From the NCBI RefSeq assembly GCF_009467825.1, contig NZ_WIOK01000001.1, positions 62,001 to 126,000 on the forward strand: a stretch of DNA of 64,000 bases. The letters are read 5' to 3'. Source of the DNA: Cyclobacterium xiamenense. GTDB taxonomy: Bacteria; Bacteroidota; Bacteroidia; Cytophagales; Cyclobacteriaceae. Below are positions 1 to 8,058 of the stretch, piece by piece (position 1 is the first letter of the stretch; every line of letters begins with the position of its first letter). The translations under genes and the position numbers were made by a program. The notes below the pieces were generated by a model. It saw nothing but the letters and a program-made list of their open reading frames with translations, searched no databases and was not told the origin of the DNA.

Positions 1-542
1 ACATCACCACGAGTCCTATCAGCCAACTAATCTGGGACAAAACACCGCTGCACCTACTGCCCGGAAGCCAGCTGCACGCCGACCGAAACGAGCTTTTTGA
101 CTGGGCGGCCTCATTTTCATTCAGGGGGGAAAGCCGGCCTTTCGCGGAAAAGCTGACACGAAGGCAACTACTTACCATTGCCGGGTCGTTTCTCAACGCA
201 CCCTACCTTTCCGGTGGGAGAAGTCTTTTCGGGCTATTTGACGGAAGTTGGCTGCAGTTGGTCTTTAAAATCGGTGGCTATCGGGTGCCGAACTACCTGT
301 CCGAACTGCTGACCGCCGGGGAGGAGGTAGGCCTGTCCGGCATGCAGGCAGGGGACGTGGTGATTTTTGCTAACGAACAAGGGATCCCTTCCCAGGCCGG
401 TCTGTATGCAGGGGAGGGGCAATTGCTGCGAATAGACGGGAAAGTTCGTTTTTTGGATTTTGATCCCGAAAATTGGCTTCCTTCGAAAAACAAATTTCCT
501 AACGCTCAGGTTCTTCATGTTAAAAATCTCATGAAAAAATGA
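1..542 (+). CDS. C-terminal part of a degenerate NlpC/P60-like protein (5' end outside window)
   Basis: The frame is open from the left edge to a TGA at 540-542, so the start lies outside the window. About 180 residues are visible. The C-terminal half follows the NlpC/P60 (C40) cell-wall peptidase fold: an APYLSGGRSLFG block (usually APYLWGGRS.FG), then a LQLVFKIGGYRVP block, a GDVVIF block and GLYAGEGQLLRIDGKVR. The catalytic residues are missing. Where the family has DCSG this protein reads FDGS, and where it has the histidine of THVG it reads SQAG. A second common histidine position is Arg. It therefore looks like a non-catalytic relative, perhaps a peptidoglycan-binding or regulatory protein, although the reading frame is intact. 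It overlaps or abuts the HNH gene downstream. Confidence 0.7.
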   Translation, partial: ITTSPISQLIWDKTPLHLLPGSQLHADRNELFDWAASFSFRGESRPFAEKLTRRQLLTIAGSFLNAPYLSGGRSLFGLFDGSWLQLVFKIGGYRVPNYLSELLTAGEEVGLSGMQAGDVVIFANEQGIPSQAGLYAGEGQLLRIDGKVRFLDFDPENWLPSKNKFPNAQVLHVKNLMKK

Positions 543-550
543 AGGAGCGA

Positions 551-1060
551 ATGGAAAAACGGGTACTGGTGCTGAATCTGGATCATACGCCAGTAGGCAT
601 TGTCAACGTGCAAAAGGCACTGGTACTGACTTTTCTGGAAAAGGCAACTTCACTGGTTCATTTTGACTACCTGGAAATCCGTACCGTCGACCGTATTTTT
701 CCGTATCCGGCTGTCATCCGACTGTACGAGTACAAAAACATTCCCTACAAGGGGGTGATGCTGAATCGAAACAACCTGTTTAAGCGGGATCAGCATACCT
801 GTCAGTATTGTGGTGGCGATAAGCGTTTGACGCTGGACCACGTGATTCCCCGGTCAAAGGGAGGAAAGAGCAGTTGGAAAAACCTGGTCACGGCCTGCCA
901 CCGCTGCAATACCTTAAAGGGGGACAAGACACCGGAACAGGCAGGCATGACGCTGCGCACCCTACCGTTCCGGCCTACGCTGTCTTATTTTTTAGCAGAA
1001 TATGCCGAACGGCATGCGGCCGAGTGGTTGCCCTTTTTGGAGGTCAAGCCGGTGGGCTAG
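551..1060 (+). CDS. HNH endonuclease family protein
   Basis: The protein has 169 residues from the ATG at 551, which has an AAGGAG sequence at 542-547 just in front. An in-frame ATG at 539, overlapping the previous stop, would add four residues. The start at 551 gives the usual N-terminus of the family (MEKRVLVLN). The HNH nuclease core is in the second half: CQYC at residues 84-87, a LDHVIPRSKGG block with the DH pair at 96-97, and CHRC at 116-119 followed by Asn and KGDKTP. The two Cys pairs should hold a structural zinc, and the His/Asn residues a catalytic metal. The N-terminal 75 residues are typical of a widespread free-standing HNH family whose physiological substrate is not known. No restriction or phage genes are nearby, so it is probably a housekeeping-type member. 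Confidence 0.88.
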   Translation: MEKRVLVLNLDHTPVGIVNVQKALVLTFLEKATSLVHFDYLEIRTVDRIFPYPAVIRLYEYKNIPYKGVMLNRNNLFKRDQHTCQYCGGDKRLTLDHVIPRSKGGKSSWKNLVTACHRCNTLKGDKTPEQAGMTLRTLPFRPTLSYFLAEYAERHAAEWLPFLEVKPVG

Positions 1061-1128
1061 TTTTGGAACAGGCGTAGAAAGAACTTGATTTTTTGTGGAT
1101 TACCCGTTTCTATTGGTAAAATAATTCG

Positions 1129-1136
1129 TAAATTTG
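1129..1136 (+). promoter_or_regulatory. -7 promoter element of rpsA
   Basis: TAAATTTG matches the Bacteroidota -7 consensus TAnnTTTG and is followed by CAG. A convincing -33 TTTG at the normal distance is not seen. Transcription would start near 1142 and leave a leader of about 100 nt in front of the ATG at 1240. Confidence 0.6.
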
Positions 1137-1140
1137 CAGT

Positions 1141-1156
1141 CCGTTCGGGTGAACGG
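1141..1156 (+). promoter_or_regulatory. Leader hairpin at the 5' end of the rpsA transcript
   Basis: A perfect 6-bp stem CCGTTC/GAACGG with a GGGT loop lies exactly where the transcript should begin. It could stabilise the mRNA or take part in S1 autoregulation. The function is inference; only the symmetry is seen. Confidence 0.35.
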
Positions 1157-1239
1157 TTCCTCCATTGCGGGGAAATCCGAAATAAAACCTCAGCCAGATG
1201 ACCCTAAGGCTGTTGAAAATCAGGGTTGTACTAAGTAAT

Positions 1240-3021
1240 ATGTCAAATCAAGAAGAGTTTAACTGGGAAAAATTCGAAACCAAAGGTTTTGGAGAAGGCT
1301 ATACCAAGGCTGAGCGGGCCGAGATGGAAAAGCTGTACGACAAGACCCTGACGGAGATCACCGAGAAGGAAGTCATTACCGGTACGGTAGTGGGAATCAA
1401 CGACAAGGACGTGATCATCAACATTGGTTTCAAATCAGACGGGCTGGTTCCGTTGAACGAATTTCGTGACCTTGAAGACCTGAAAATCGGCGACGAGGTG
1501 GAATTGTTCATTGAGGAGCAGGAAAATTCCCTGGGGCAATTGGTCCTATCCCGCAAGAAAGCAAAGATGGTCAAAGCCTGGCAGACGATCGAAGAGGCAT
1601 TGGAAGAAGACAACGTGATCGAAGGTTTGGTGAAGCGACGAACCAAAGGCGGATTGATCGTGGACATCTACGGTGTGGAGGCCTTCCTTCCCGGATCGCA
1701 AATTGATGTGAAGCCTATCCGTGATTTTGATATCTACGTGGGCAAAAAGATGGAAGTGAAAGTGGTGAAAATCAACCATGCCAATGACAACGTGGTGGTT
1801 TCCCACAAAGTATTGATAGAAAAAGACCTTGAAAAGCAGAAAGCCGAGATCCTAAACAACCTGGAAAAAGGTCAGGTACTCGAAGGCGTGATCAAAAACA
1901 TGACCAACTTCGGTGTATTCATCGATTTGGGTGGTGTAGACGGACTGCTGCACATTACCGATATCTCCTGGGGCCGAATCAATCATCCCGAAGAAGTGCT
2001 TAACCTGGACGACAAAGTGCAGATTGTGGTACTGGACTTCGACGATGATAAGAAGCGAATTTCCCTGGGCATGAAGCAATTGACGCCGCATCCATGGGAT
2101 TCCCTGTCAGCCAGTCTGGAAGTCGGATCTAAGGTGAAGGGTAAAATTGTCAACGTGGCCGACTACGGAGCATTCCTTGAGCTGGCGCCCGGTGTGGAAG
2201 GCCTGATTCACGTGTCTGAAATGTCCTGGTCTCAGCACCTGAGAAACCCAGCCGACTTTGTGAAAGTAGGAGATGAAATCGATGCCGTGGTACTGACCAT
2301 GGACAAGGACGAGCGCAAGATGTCGTTGGGCATCAAGCAGCTGACCGAAGATCCCTGGACCAAGGCAGAAATGGGCGAAAAATACGCCATCGGTACCAAG
2401 CACAAAGGAATCGTGCGTAACCTTACCAACTTCGGCCTGTTCCTGGAACTGGAAGAGGGAATCGATGGTCTGGTTCACGTATCCGACCTTTCCTGGACCA
2501 AGAAGATCAAGCATCCTTCCGAATTTGTGAAGGTGGGAGACGAGTTGGATGTCATTGTTTTGGAATTGGATCTGGATAGCCGAAGACTGGCCCTTGGCCA
2601 TAAGCAGCTGGAGGAAAATCCATGGGATACCTTCGAGAGTGTGTTCCCGATCGGTTCTAGCCACAAATGCTCCATTATCTCCAAGAACGACAAAGGTGCC
2701 GTATTGGAGTTGCCTTACGGGCTCGAAGGCTTCGCTACTGCCAAAAACCTCGAAAAGGAAGATGGAACGCAAGCAGAAGCGGGCGAAAGCCTGGATTTCC
2801 GGGTAACGGAATTTTCTAAAGACGACAAACGCATCGTACTTTCCCATACGGCGACTTTCAAAGAGGAAGCCATGCCAAAAGCAGCTCCAAAGAAAGCGGC
2901 TACCGGCGCCAAGAAAAAGACTACCGGATCCGATAGCAGTGCCGGAGCGGAAAAGTCCACCTTGGGGGATTTGGATGCCTTGTCTGCATTGAAGGAAAAG
3001 ATGGATCAGTCCAAAAAGTAA
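1240..3021 (+). CDS. rpsA: 30S ribosomal protein S1
   Basis: S1 of the small ribosomal subunit binds mRNA and helps initiate translation. I take the ATG at 1240 (MSNQEEFNWEKF), giving 593 residues; the frame is open further upstream to an ATG at 1198, but those residues do not look like S1. Six S1 (OB-fold) repeats run in order at about residues 35-100, 115-180, 200-270, 290-360, 375-445 and 460-530. The third to fifth are the most regular, with blocks such as NFGVFIDLGGVDGLLH. The sixth is degenerate. A Lys/Ala/Ser-rich tail follows. Acidic, AT-rich sequence without a Shine-Dalgarno precedes the start, as is usual in Bacteroidota. The gene is monocistronic, between a TAnnTTTG promoter and a strong terminator. 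Confidence 0.96.
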   Translation: MSNQEEFNWEKFETKGFGEGYTKAERAEMEKLYDKTLTEITEKEVITGTVVGINDKDVIINIGFKSDGLVPLNEFRDLEDLKIGDEVELFIEEQENSLGQLVLSRKKAKMVKAWQTIEEALEEDNVIEGLVKRRTKGGLIVDIYGVEAFLPGSQIDVKPIRDFDIYVGKKMEVKVVKINHANDNVVVSHKVLIEKDLEKQKAEILNNLEKGQVLEGVIKNMTNFGVFIDLGGVDGLLHITDISWGRINHPEEVLNLDDKVQIVVLDFDDDKKRISLGMKQLTPHPWDSLSASLEVGSKVKGKIVNVADYGAFLELAPGVEGLIHVSEMSWSQHLRNPADFVKVGDEIDAVVLTMDKDERKMSLGIKQLTEDPWTKAEMGEKYAIGTKHKGIVRNLTNFGLFLELEEGIDGLVHVSDLSWTKKIKHPSEFVKVGDELDVIVLELDLDSRRLALGHKQLEENPWDTFESVFPIGSSHKCSIISKNDKGAVLELPYGLEGFATAKNLEKEDGTQAEAGESLDFRVTEFSKDDKRIVLSHTATFKEEAMPKAAPKKAATGAKKKTTGSDSSAGAEKSTLGDLDALSALKEKMDQSKK

Positions 3022-3042
3022 TCGAGCAATCGATTGGTGTAC

Positions 3043-3079
3043 AAAAGCGCTTTCCGGAAACGGTTAGCGCTTTTTTTGT
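3043..3079 (+). terminator. Intrinsic terminator of rpsA
   Basis: AAAAGCGCT at 3043-3051 pairs with AGCGCTTTT starting at 3066, and a run of seven T follows. It lies 22 bases after the rpsA stop. Confidence 0.8.
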
Positions 3080-3171
3080 TCTCTTTTTTCTACCAATGGG
3101 TACTTTTTTTGGCAAAAATTCCTTCCCGTTAGCCGCCAAGAGTTGACGCGTACCCGGAAGGAGAAACAAAA

Positions 3172-3197
3172 AAAAGCACCCTTTATGGGGTGCTTTT
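3172..3197 (-). terminator. Terminator downstream of tRNA-Cys
   Basis: On the minus strand AAAAGCACCC pairs with GGGTGCTTTT and runs into a tract of about nine T. It lies four bases beyond the 3' end of the tRNA and would end its transcript. Confidence 0.75.
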
Positions 3198-3200
3198 CGG

Positions 3201-3271
3201 AGGTCGAGAGCGGATTCGAACCGCTGTACAAGGTTTTGCAGACCTCTGCCTAGCCACTCGGCCACTCGACC
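3201..3271 (-). tRNA. tRNA-Cys (anticodon GCA)
   Basis: Read on the minus strand the 71 bases fold as a complete cloverleaf. The acceptor stem is GGTCGAG/CTCGACC with discriminator T, as expected for tRNA-Cys. The anticodon stem is GAGGT/ACCTT with loop CTGCAAA, which gives anticodon GCA. The T arm is AGCGG-TTCGAAT-CCGCT. CCA is not encoded (CC then G follows the discriminator). Confidence 0.95.
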
Positions 3272-3484
3272 TGATTCGTAATCGAAGCGCAAATTTAGGG
3301 ATTAAATACTCCCCATTCAAATCAACCGGTTAAAAAATATTATTTTCAATGAAAGCCCCTATTTTTTGCGAATATTTTGATCCGGAGCCGGCCTTTGTAT
3401 CCCCGGGTAATTATATTTTGCAAATTATGTGCAAATAGCTTTATTTATATTAATTCTAAATTAATTGGTTGGCGGTAACCTTTT

Positions 3485-3527
3485 TTGTAATACATTGAAA
3501 TACAAAGAATTACAATCATTTTACAAT
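3485..3527. promoter_or_regulatory. Phased TACA array with inverted repeat, possible activator site
   Basis: Four copies of TACA(A/T) begin at 3491, 3501, 3511 and 3522, that is, every 10-11 bases or one helical turn. The stretch also contains the perfect inverted repeat TTGTAAT (3485-3491) and ATTACAA (3509-3515). It ends about 35 bases before the -33 element of the act promoter, a normal place for an activator. That a protein binds here is inference. Confidence 0.4.
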
Positions 3528-3561
3528 TTTTAACCAATCAGCTACCCCCCTTCGCAGCAAG

Positions 3562-3592
3562 TTTGAAAAATAGAAGTTGGGTAGTACATTTG
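3562..3592 (+). promoter_or_regulatory. Promoter of the act/cta operon
   Basis: TTTG at 3562-3565, exactly 19 bases, then TACATTTG at 3585-3592. This is a full match to the Bacteroidota housekeeping promoter. Transcription should start near 3599, about 42 bases before the actA ATG. Confidence 0.75.
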
Positions 3593-3640
3593 TGGGGAAT
3601 TTGAATTGCACTGAGATAATCTGAAAAAGTATACATAACT

Positions 3641-4909
3641 ATGTCGATCAAACGCTCATTATTAGGGGTTTCCTTTCGCGTATTCCACCTGATGGTCCTT
3701 ATCTTCCTCTTTATAGGGTTGCAGGCCTACGCGGTGGACCCTGAAGTACCGGATAGCGAGGACGCTATCTCCGCGGGTCAGTCTATTTTCAATGCCAACT
3801 GTAAAACCTGTCACCGGCTGGATCAGAAATTAATCGGTCCCGCATTGCGAGGCGTTACCGAACGGAGGGAGCTAGACTGGACCAAGCGGTTTATCCTCAA
3901 CTCACAGGCAGTGATTCAGAGTGGAGATGCGACAGCGGTTGCGCTCTACAAAGAATACAACAATGCCGTCATGCCAGCACACGACTTTTTGAGTGATGGG
4001 GACTTGATGAACCTATTGGCCTACATCGAGTATGGCGACAAGGCAGACCCCGAGGCTGCGGCCAGTGCGGCAGCAGGCGGGGCAGCAGTGGGGGGCGGTT
4101 CCGGAGGAGGAATTCCCAGTGAATACCTGACCATTATTTTGGTGGTCCTGGTGATCGTCCTGATTTTGGTGCTGGTGGTGCTTGGGTTGATCGTGTCGGT
4201 ACTTACCAAATACATGAACAACAGCGACAAGCTGGATGCCGACGACAAAGAATTTATTAATCAGAAAACCGATTACCTATCCATATTGAAAAGTGATGGG
4301 TTTATCGTGATCGTTACCACCATTGTTTTGGCTTTTGTGGTCAAAACAGCGGTTGATGGCTTGTACACCATTGGGGTGCAGCAGGGATACGCTCCCTCTC
4401 AGCCCATTGCGTACTCCCACGAGCTGCATGCAGGACAGTACGAAATCCCCTGCCAATACTGTCACACAGGTGTAGAGATCGGCAAGTCAGCGAATATTCC
4501 TTCTGCCAATATCTGTATGAATTGCCACATGCATATTCAGAATGTCGGTGGAAAAGAGGGCATTTCTCCGGAAATTGCCAAAATCTATGCAGCCGTGGAC
4601 AACGATCAGCCCATCGAGTGGGTGCGGGTCCACAACCTACCCGATCTGGCCTACTTTAATCACTCCCAGCACGTGGCCGTGGGCGGTGTGGAGTGCCAGA
4701 CCTGCCATGGTCCCATTGAGGAAATGGAAGTGGTGTACCAACACAGCTCCCTCACCATGGGCTGGTGCATCGATTGCCACCGCAATACGGAGATAACCAC
4801 GCAAGGCAACGAATATTACGATAAACTCGTGCAGTTGCATTCCGAATCCAAAGATGCCTTGAAGGTCAAGGATATTGGTGGACTGGAATGTGCGAAGTGT
4901 CACTATTAA
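3641..4909 (+). CDS. actA: Alternative complex III multiheme cytochrome c subunit ActA
   Basis: Membrane-anchored multiheme cytochrome of the quinol:electron-acceptor oxidoreductase ACIII. The 422 residues start with a signal/anchor segment (about 15-30). A single-heme domain follows with CKTCH at 54-58. Then come a Gly/Ala linker, transmembrane segments at about 165-195 and 222-242, and a C-terminal five-heme domain with CQYCH (271), CMNCH (292), CQTCH (352), CIDCH (376) and CAKCH (417). The C-terminal part is the classical pentaheme ActA; the N-terminal heme domain makes six motifs in all. It is the first gene of the act operon, just after a consensus promoter, and actB follows after 32 bases. 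The extra heme may hand electrons on to the oxidase encoded downstream. Confidence 0.94.
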   Translation: MSIKRSLLGVSFRVFHLMVLIFLFIGLQAYAVDPEVPDSEDAISAGQSIFNANCKTCHRLDQKLIGPALRGVTERRELDWTKRFILNSQAVIQSGDATAVALYKEYNNAVMPAHDFLSDGDLMNLLAYIEYGDKADPEAAASAAAGGAAVGGGSGGGIPSEYLTIILVVLVIVLILVLVVLGLIVSVLTKYMNNSDKLDADDKEFINQKTDYLSILKSDGFIVIVTTIVLAFVVKTAVDGLYTIGVQQGYAPSQPIAYSHELHAGQYEIPCQYCHTGVEIGKSANIPSANICMNCHMHIQNVGGKEGISPEIAKIYAAVDNDQPIEWVRVHNLPDLAYFNHSQHVAVGGVECQTCHGPIEEMEVVYQHSSLTMGWCIDCHRNTEITTQGNEYYDKLVQLHSESKDALKVKDIGGLECAKCHY

Positions 4910-4941
4910 ATCTTTACGAACCTTCTTTTCTTTAATATACA

Positions 4942-7900
4942 ATGAAAGAAAATAAAAAGACATATTGGAAAGGCTTAGAACAGTTGACAAACGATCCCGA
5001 GTTTGTAAAACATGCCGATCAGGAATTTCCGGGTTTTACTTCCAAAAAAGGCCAGGCCGAGGATAACGGATCTTCCCGAAGGGATTTTTTGAAGATGATG
5101 GGATTTAGTGTGGCAGCAGCTTCTTTGGCCGCTTGCGAAGCTCCCGTGAGAAAAGCCATCCCCTACGTTAACAAGCCCGTTGATATCAATCCATCTGTTC
5201 CCAATTATTACGCATCTACCTTTGCCAATGGCGGTGATTATGCTTCCATTGTGGTAAAAACAAGGGAAGGGCGTCCCATAAAGATCGATGGAAACACCCT
5301 TTCTCCCATTACGGGAGGCGGCACCAACGCCATTGTGGAGGCTTCGGTGCTTTCCTTGTACGATAAGGCCAGACTGACCGGTCCTCAAATAAACGGACAA
5401 CCTGCCGAATGGAGTGCATTGGACGCGGAATTGGGTAGCAAACTGGCATCGGCTGGCTCCATCAAAATTGTTGCGAATACGATCCTCTCCCCAAGTACCG
5501 AACGTGCGATCGAGCAGTTTGCTGAACGGTTTGGGGACGTGGATTTGGTTACCTACGATCCAATTTCCAACTACGGCATTACCCGGGCCAGCGAATCTTT
5601 TTATGGTTCGAAAATATTGCCTTCGTACTACTTTGACCGGGCGAAGGTCATTGTGAGTTTTGGGGCAGACTTTTTGGGCAGCTGGATTTCTCCCATCGAA
5701 TTTGCCCGGCAATACAGCAAGGGTAGAAAAATTTCAAAAGAAAAACCAGAAATGTCCCGACATTTCCAGTTTGAATCCAACTTATCCCTTACCGGAGCTA
5801 ATGCAGATTACCGCAGCCCAATTAGCCCTTCCCAAAGCGGACTGGCGGTATTGTCACTTTATAACCTGCTCGCCAAAAAGGCCGGGTCCGGCACTGTTGC
5901 GGGCGCATCAGTGGATTTGCCCTACCTGGCAAAAGCAGCCGATGAACTATGGGCCAGCCGTGGAAATTCTCTGGTTGTGTCCGGGTCAAACGATCCGAAC
6001 GTGCAGGTGGTCATCCACGCGATCAACGAACTGTTGGGAAATGCCGGTACTACCGTAGATTTTCAACATCCGGTCCATTTCCGCAAGGGTGACGATCGGC
6101 GCATGAATCAGCTGATCACGGACCTGAACGGTGGACGTGTGGGAGCAGTTATTTTTTACAATTGCAACCCAGTCTACGATTTCGGTGGTGGACAGGCCCT
6201 GGCCGAAGGGATTGCCAAGGCGAAAGTGTCGGTATCCACCGCTGAAGTGAAAAACGAGACCGCCTCGCTGGTGCAGTACCTGGCGCCGGATCACCATTAC
6301 CTGGAATCCTGGAACGATTACCTGCCGAAGAAAGGCATGTACAGCCTGGCTCAGCCAACCATTTCTCCTTTGTTTAATACCAGACAGGCGCCCGAAAGCT
6401 TTTTGAAATGGGCCGGAAATACGACTTCTTATTTCGATTTTATCCGTGAAGCCTGGCAAGCAGTACACGAAGGATTGGACGACGGTTCCGATTTTCAAAC
6501 TTTCTGGGACAAATGTCTGCACGACGGGGTCTATCAGGCTCCGGAAGTAGAAGGTGCCGAAGAAACGACGGTTGTCGCTAGCGGAGATATTGCAGCAGCA
6601 GCTGCGGCCATAGGCAAAACCTATCAGGCGCAAGGATCTGGATCCGAGTTGGCCGTATACGTCAAAACCGGTATTGGTTCCGGAGCATTTGCCAACAATC
6701 CCTGGTTGCAGGAAATGCCGGATCCGATTTCAAAGGCTACCTGGGACAATTACCTCACGGTATCCCAAAAATGGGCCAATGAGAACGGCTTGCAGATGAA
6801 GGAGGGAGCCACGCAGTTGGCGAATGTTTCTGCCAATGGGGTTTCCTTTACGGTTCCCGTATTGGTGCAGCCTGGACAAGCGGATGGTACCTTCGGGCTG
6901 GCGCTTGGCTACGGGCGTACGGCTGCCGGTAGGGTCGCCGACGGATTGGGTGTGAATGCGTACGCTTTGTTGAACAGCAGCAAGGGCTTTGTCAACTACG
7001 ACCTGACCGAAGGGGTGAGTGTGAGTCTTAGTGGAGAAGCGTACAGCATTGCGCAGACCCAGACGCATCAGACGTACATGGGAAGGAGTTTTGTCATACA
7101 AGAAGCTACCCTGGGCGAATACAAAGAAGACGCAAGTGCCGGAAGGTATCATCCGGAAATATACAAGGATGGAGAGTTTGTAAAGCCAAGCAAAATCTCG
7201 CTGTGGTCTGGACATAAATACAGCCAACACCACTGGGGATTGGCTATTGATATGAATTCCTGTACCGGATGTTCGGCGTGTACCGTCGCTTGTCAGGTGG
7301 AAAACAACGTGGCCGTTGTTGGGAAGCAGGAAGTGCTTAATCGCCGGGAAATGGCCTGGATCCGGATAGATCGGTACTACAGTTCGCCGGAAGCTGCCAG
7401 TTCCAACAAGGAATTGGAGCAGGCTGCTGACAACCCGGAAGTGACCTTCCAGCCCATGATGTGCCAGCATTGCAATAATGCACCTTGCGAAACAGTTTGC
7501 CCGGTTGTGGCGACCACGCACAGTTCCGAAGGCTTGAATCAAATGACGTACAATCGTTGCATCGGTACCCGTTACTGTGCCAACAACTGTCCGTATAAAG
7601 TAAGGCGATTCAACTGGTTCAAGTACCACGACAACAAGGAGTTTGCGGGTGTGAATACGGCTCAAAATGATGATTTGGGTAAAATGGTTCTGAATCCGGA
7701 TGTAACGGTGAGAGCCAGAGGGGTGATGGAAAAATGCTCCATGTGTGTACAGCGTATTCAGGCGGGTAAATTGACCGCCAAGCGTGAAAACCGAAAGATC
7801 AAGGATGGAGATATTAACGTGGCTTGTGCCGTGGCTTGTCCTTCCGAAGCGCTGGTTTTTGGTGACATGAACGATCCGGAGTCAAAAGTTTCCCGCATGC

Positions 7901-8040
7901 TGAAGATTGAAGAGAATTCAACCGAGGCGATCAAGGAGGTCAATGAGGAACGGGCTTATCACGTGCTTGAGGAAATCAATGTGAGCCCGAACGTGTGGTA
8001 CTTTACCAAGATCAGAAATAAGGACAAAAACGAAGCTTAA
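4942..8040 (+). CDS. actB: ACIII iron-sulfur subunit ActB (molybdopterin-oxidoreductase-like fused to ferredoxin domain)
   Basis: The 1032-residue protein begins with a twin-arginine signal (SSRRDFLKMM, RR at 46-47) whose end, LAAC at 62-65, also looks like a lipobox, so it may be exported by Tat and lipidated. Residues of about 80-720 resemble the catalytic subunit of molybdopterin oxidoreductases; in ActB this part is known to lack the cofactor. Residues of about 760-1000 form a ferredoxin-like domain with four cysteine clusters: CTGCSACTVAC from 774, CQHCNNAPCETVC from 841, CIGTRYCANNC, and CSMC with a distant CAVAC. In ACIII these hold three [4Fe-4S] and one [3Fe-4S] cluster that carry electrons from quinol to the hemes. 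It lies between actA and actC with short gaps. Confidence 0.95.
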   Translation: MKENKKTYWKGLEQLTNDPEFVKHADQEFPGFTSKKGQAEDNGSSRRDFLKMMGFSVAAASLAACEAPVRKAIPYVNKPVDINPSVPNYYASTFANGGDYASIVVKTREGRPIKIDGNTLSPITGGGTNAIVEASVLSLYDKARLTGPQINGQPAEWSALDAELGSKLASAGSIKIVANTILSPSTERAIEQFAERFGDVDLVTYDPISNYGITRASESFYGSKILPSYYFDRAKVIVSFGADFLGSWISPIEFARQYSKGRKISKEKPEMSRHFQFESNLSLTGANADYRSPISPSQSGLAVLSLYNLLAKKAGSGTVAGASVDLPYLAKAADELWASRGNSLVVSGSNDPNVQVVIHAINELLGNAGTTVDFQHPVHFRKGDDRRMNQLITDLNGGRVGAVIFYNCNPVYDFGGGQALAEGIAKAKVSVSTAEVKNETASLVQYLAPDHHYLESWNDYLPKKGMYSLAQPTISPLFNTRQAPESFLKWAGNTTSYFDFIREAWQAVHEGLDDGSDFQTFWDKCLHDGVYQAPEVEGAEETTVVASGDIAAAAAAIGKTYQAQGSGSELAVYVKTGIGSGAFANNPWLQEMPDPISKATWDNYLTVSQKWANENGLQMKEGATQLANVSANGVSFTVPVLVQPGQADGTFGLALGYGRTAAGRVADGLGVNAYALLNSSKGFVNYDLTEGVSVSLSGEAYSIAQTQTHQTYMGRSFVIQEATLGEYKEDASAGRYHPEIYKDGEFVKPSKISLWSGHKYSQHHWGLAIDMNSCTGCSACTVACQVENNVAVVGKQEVLNRREMAWIRIDRYYSSPEAASSNKELEQAADNPEVTFQPMMCQHCNNAPCETVCPVVATTHSSEGLNQMTYNRCIGTRYCANNCPYKVRRFNWFKYHDNKEFAGVNTAQNDDLGKMVLNPDVTVRARGVMEKCSMCVQRIQAGKLTAKRENRKIKDGDINVACAVACPSEALVFGDMNDPESKVSRMLKIEENSTEAIKEVNEERAYHVLEEINVSPNVWYFTKIRNKDKNEA

Positions 8041-8058
8041 AAAATAAAACGATAAACT

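Larger units (their letters stand above)
3302..3640. other. AT-rich upstream region of the act operon
   Basis: This 339-base gene-free stretch separates the tRNA from actA. It holds the phased TACA array and inverted repeat at 3485-3527, the promoter at 3562-3592 and a leader of about 40 bases. I see no open frame or RNA gene in it. Confidence 0.7.

Noticed and set aside
2107-2847. 246-residue open frame antisense to rpsA
   Set aside because: It is the shadow of a well-coded S1 gene, has low-complexity composition and no family features.
6730-7665. 311-residue minus-strand frame across actB
   Set aside because: It lies opposite the iron-sulfur cysteine clusters of ActB and has no recognisable domain.
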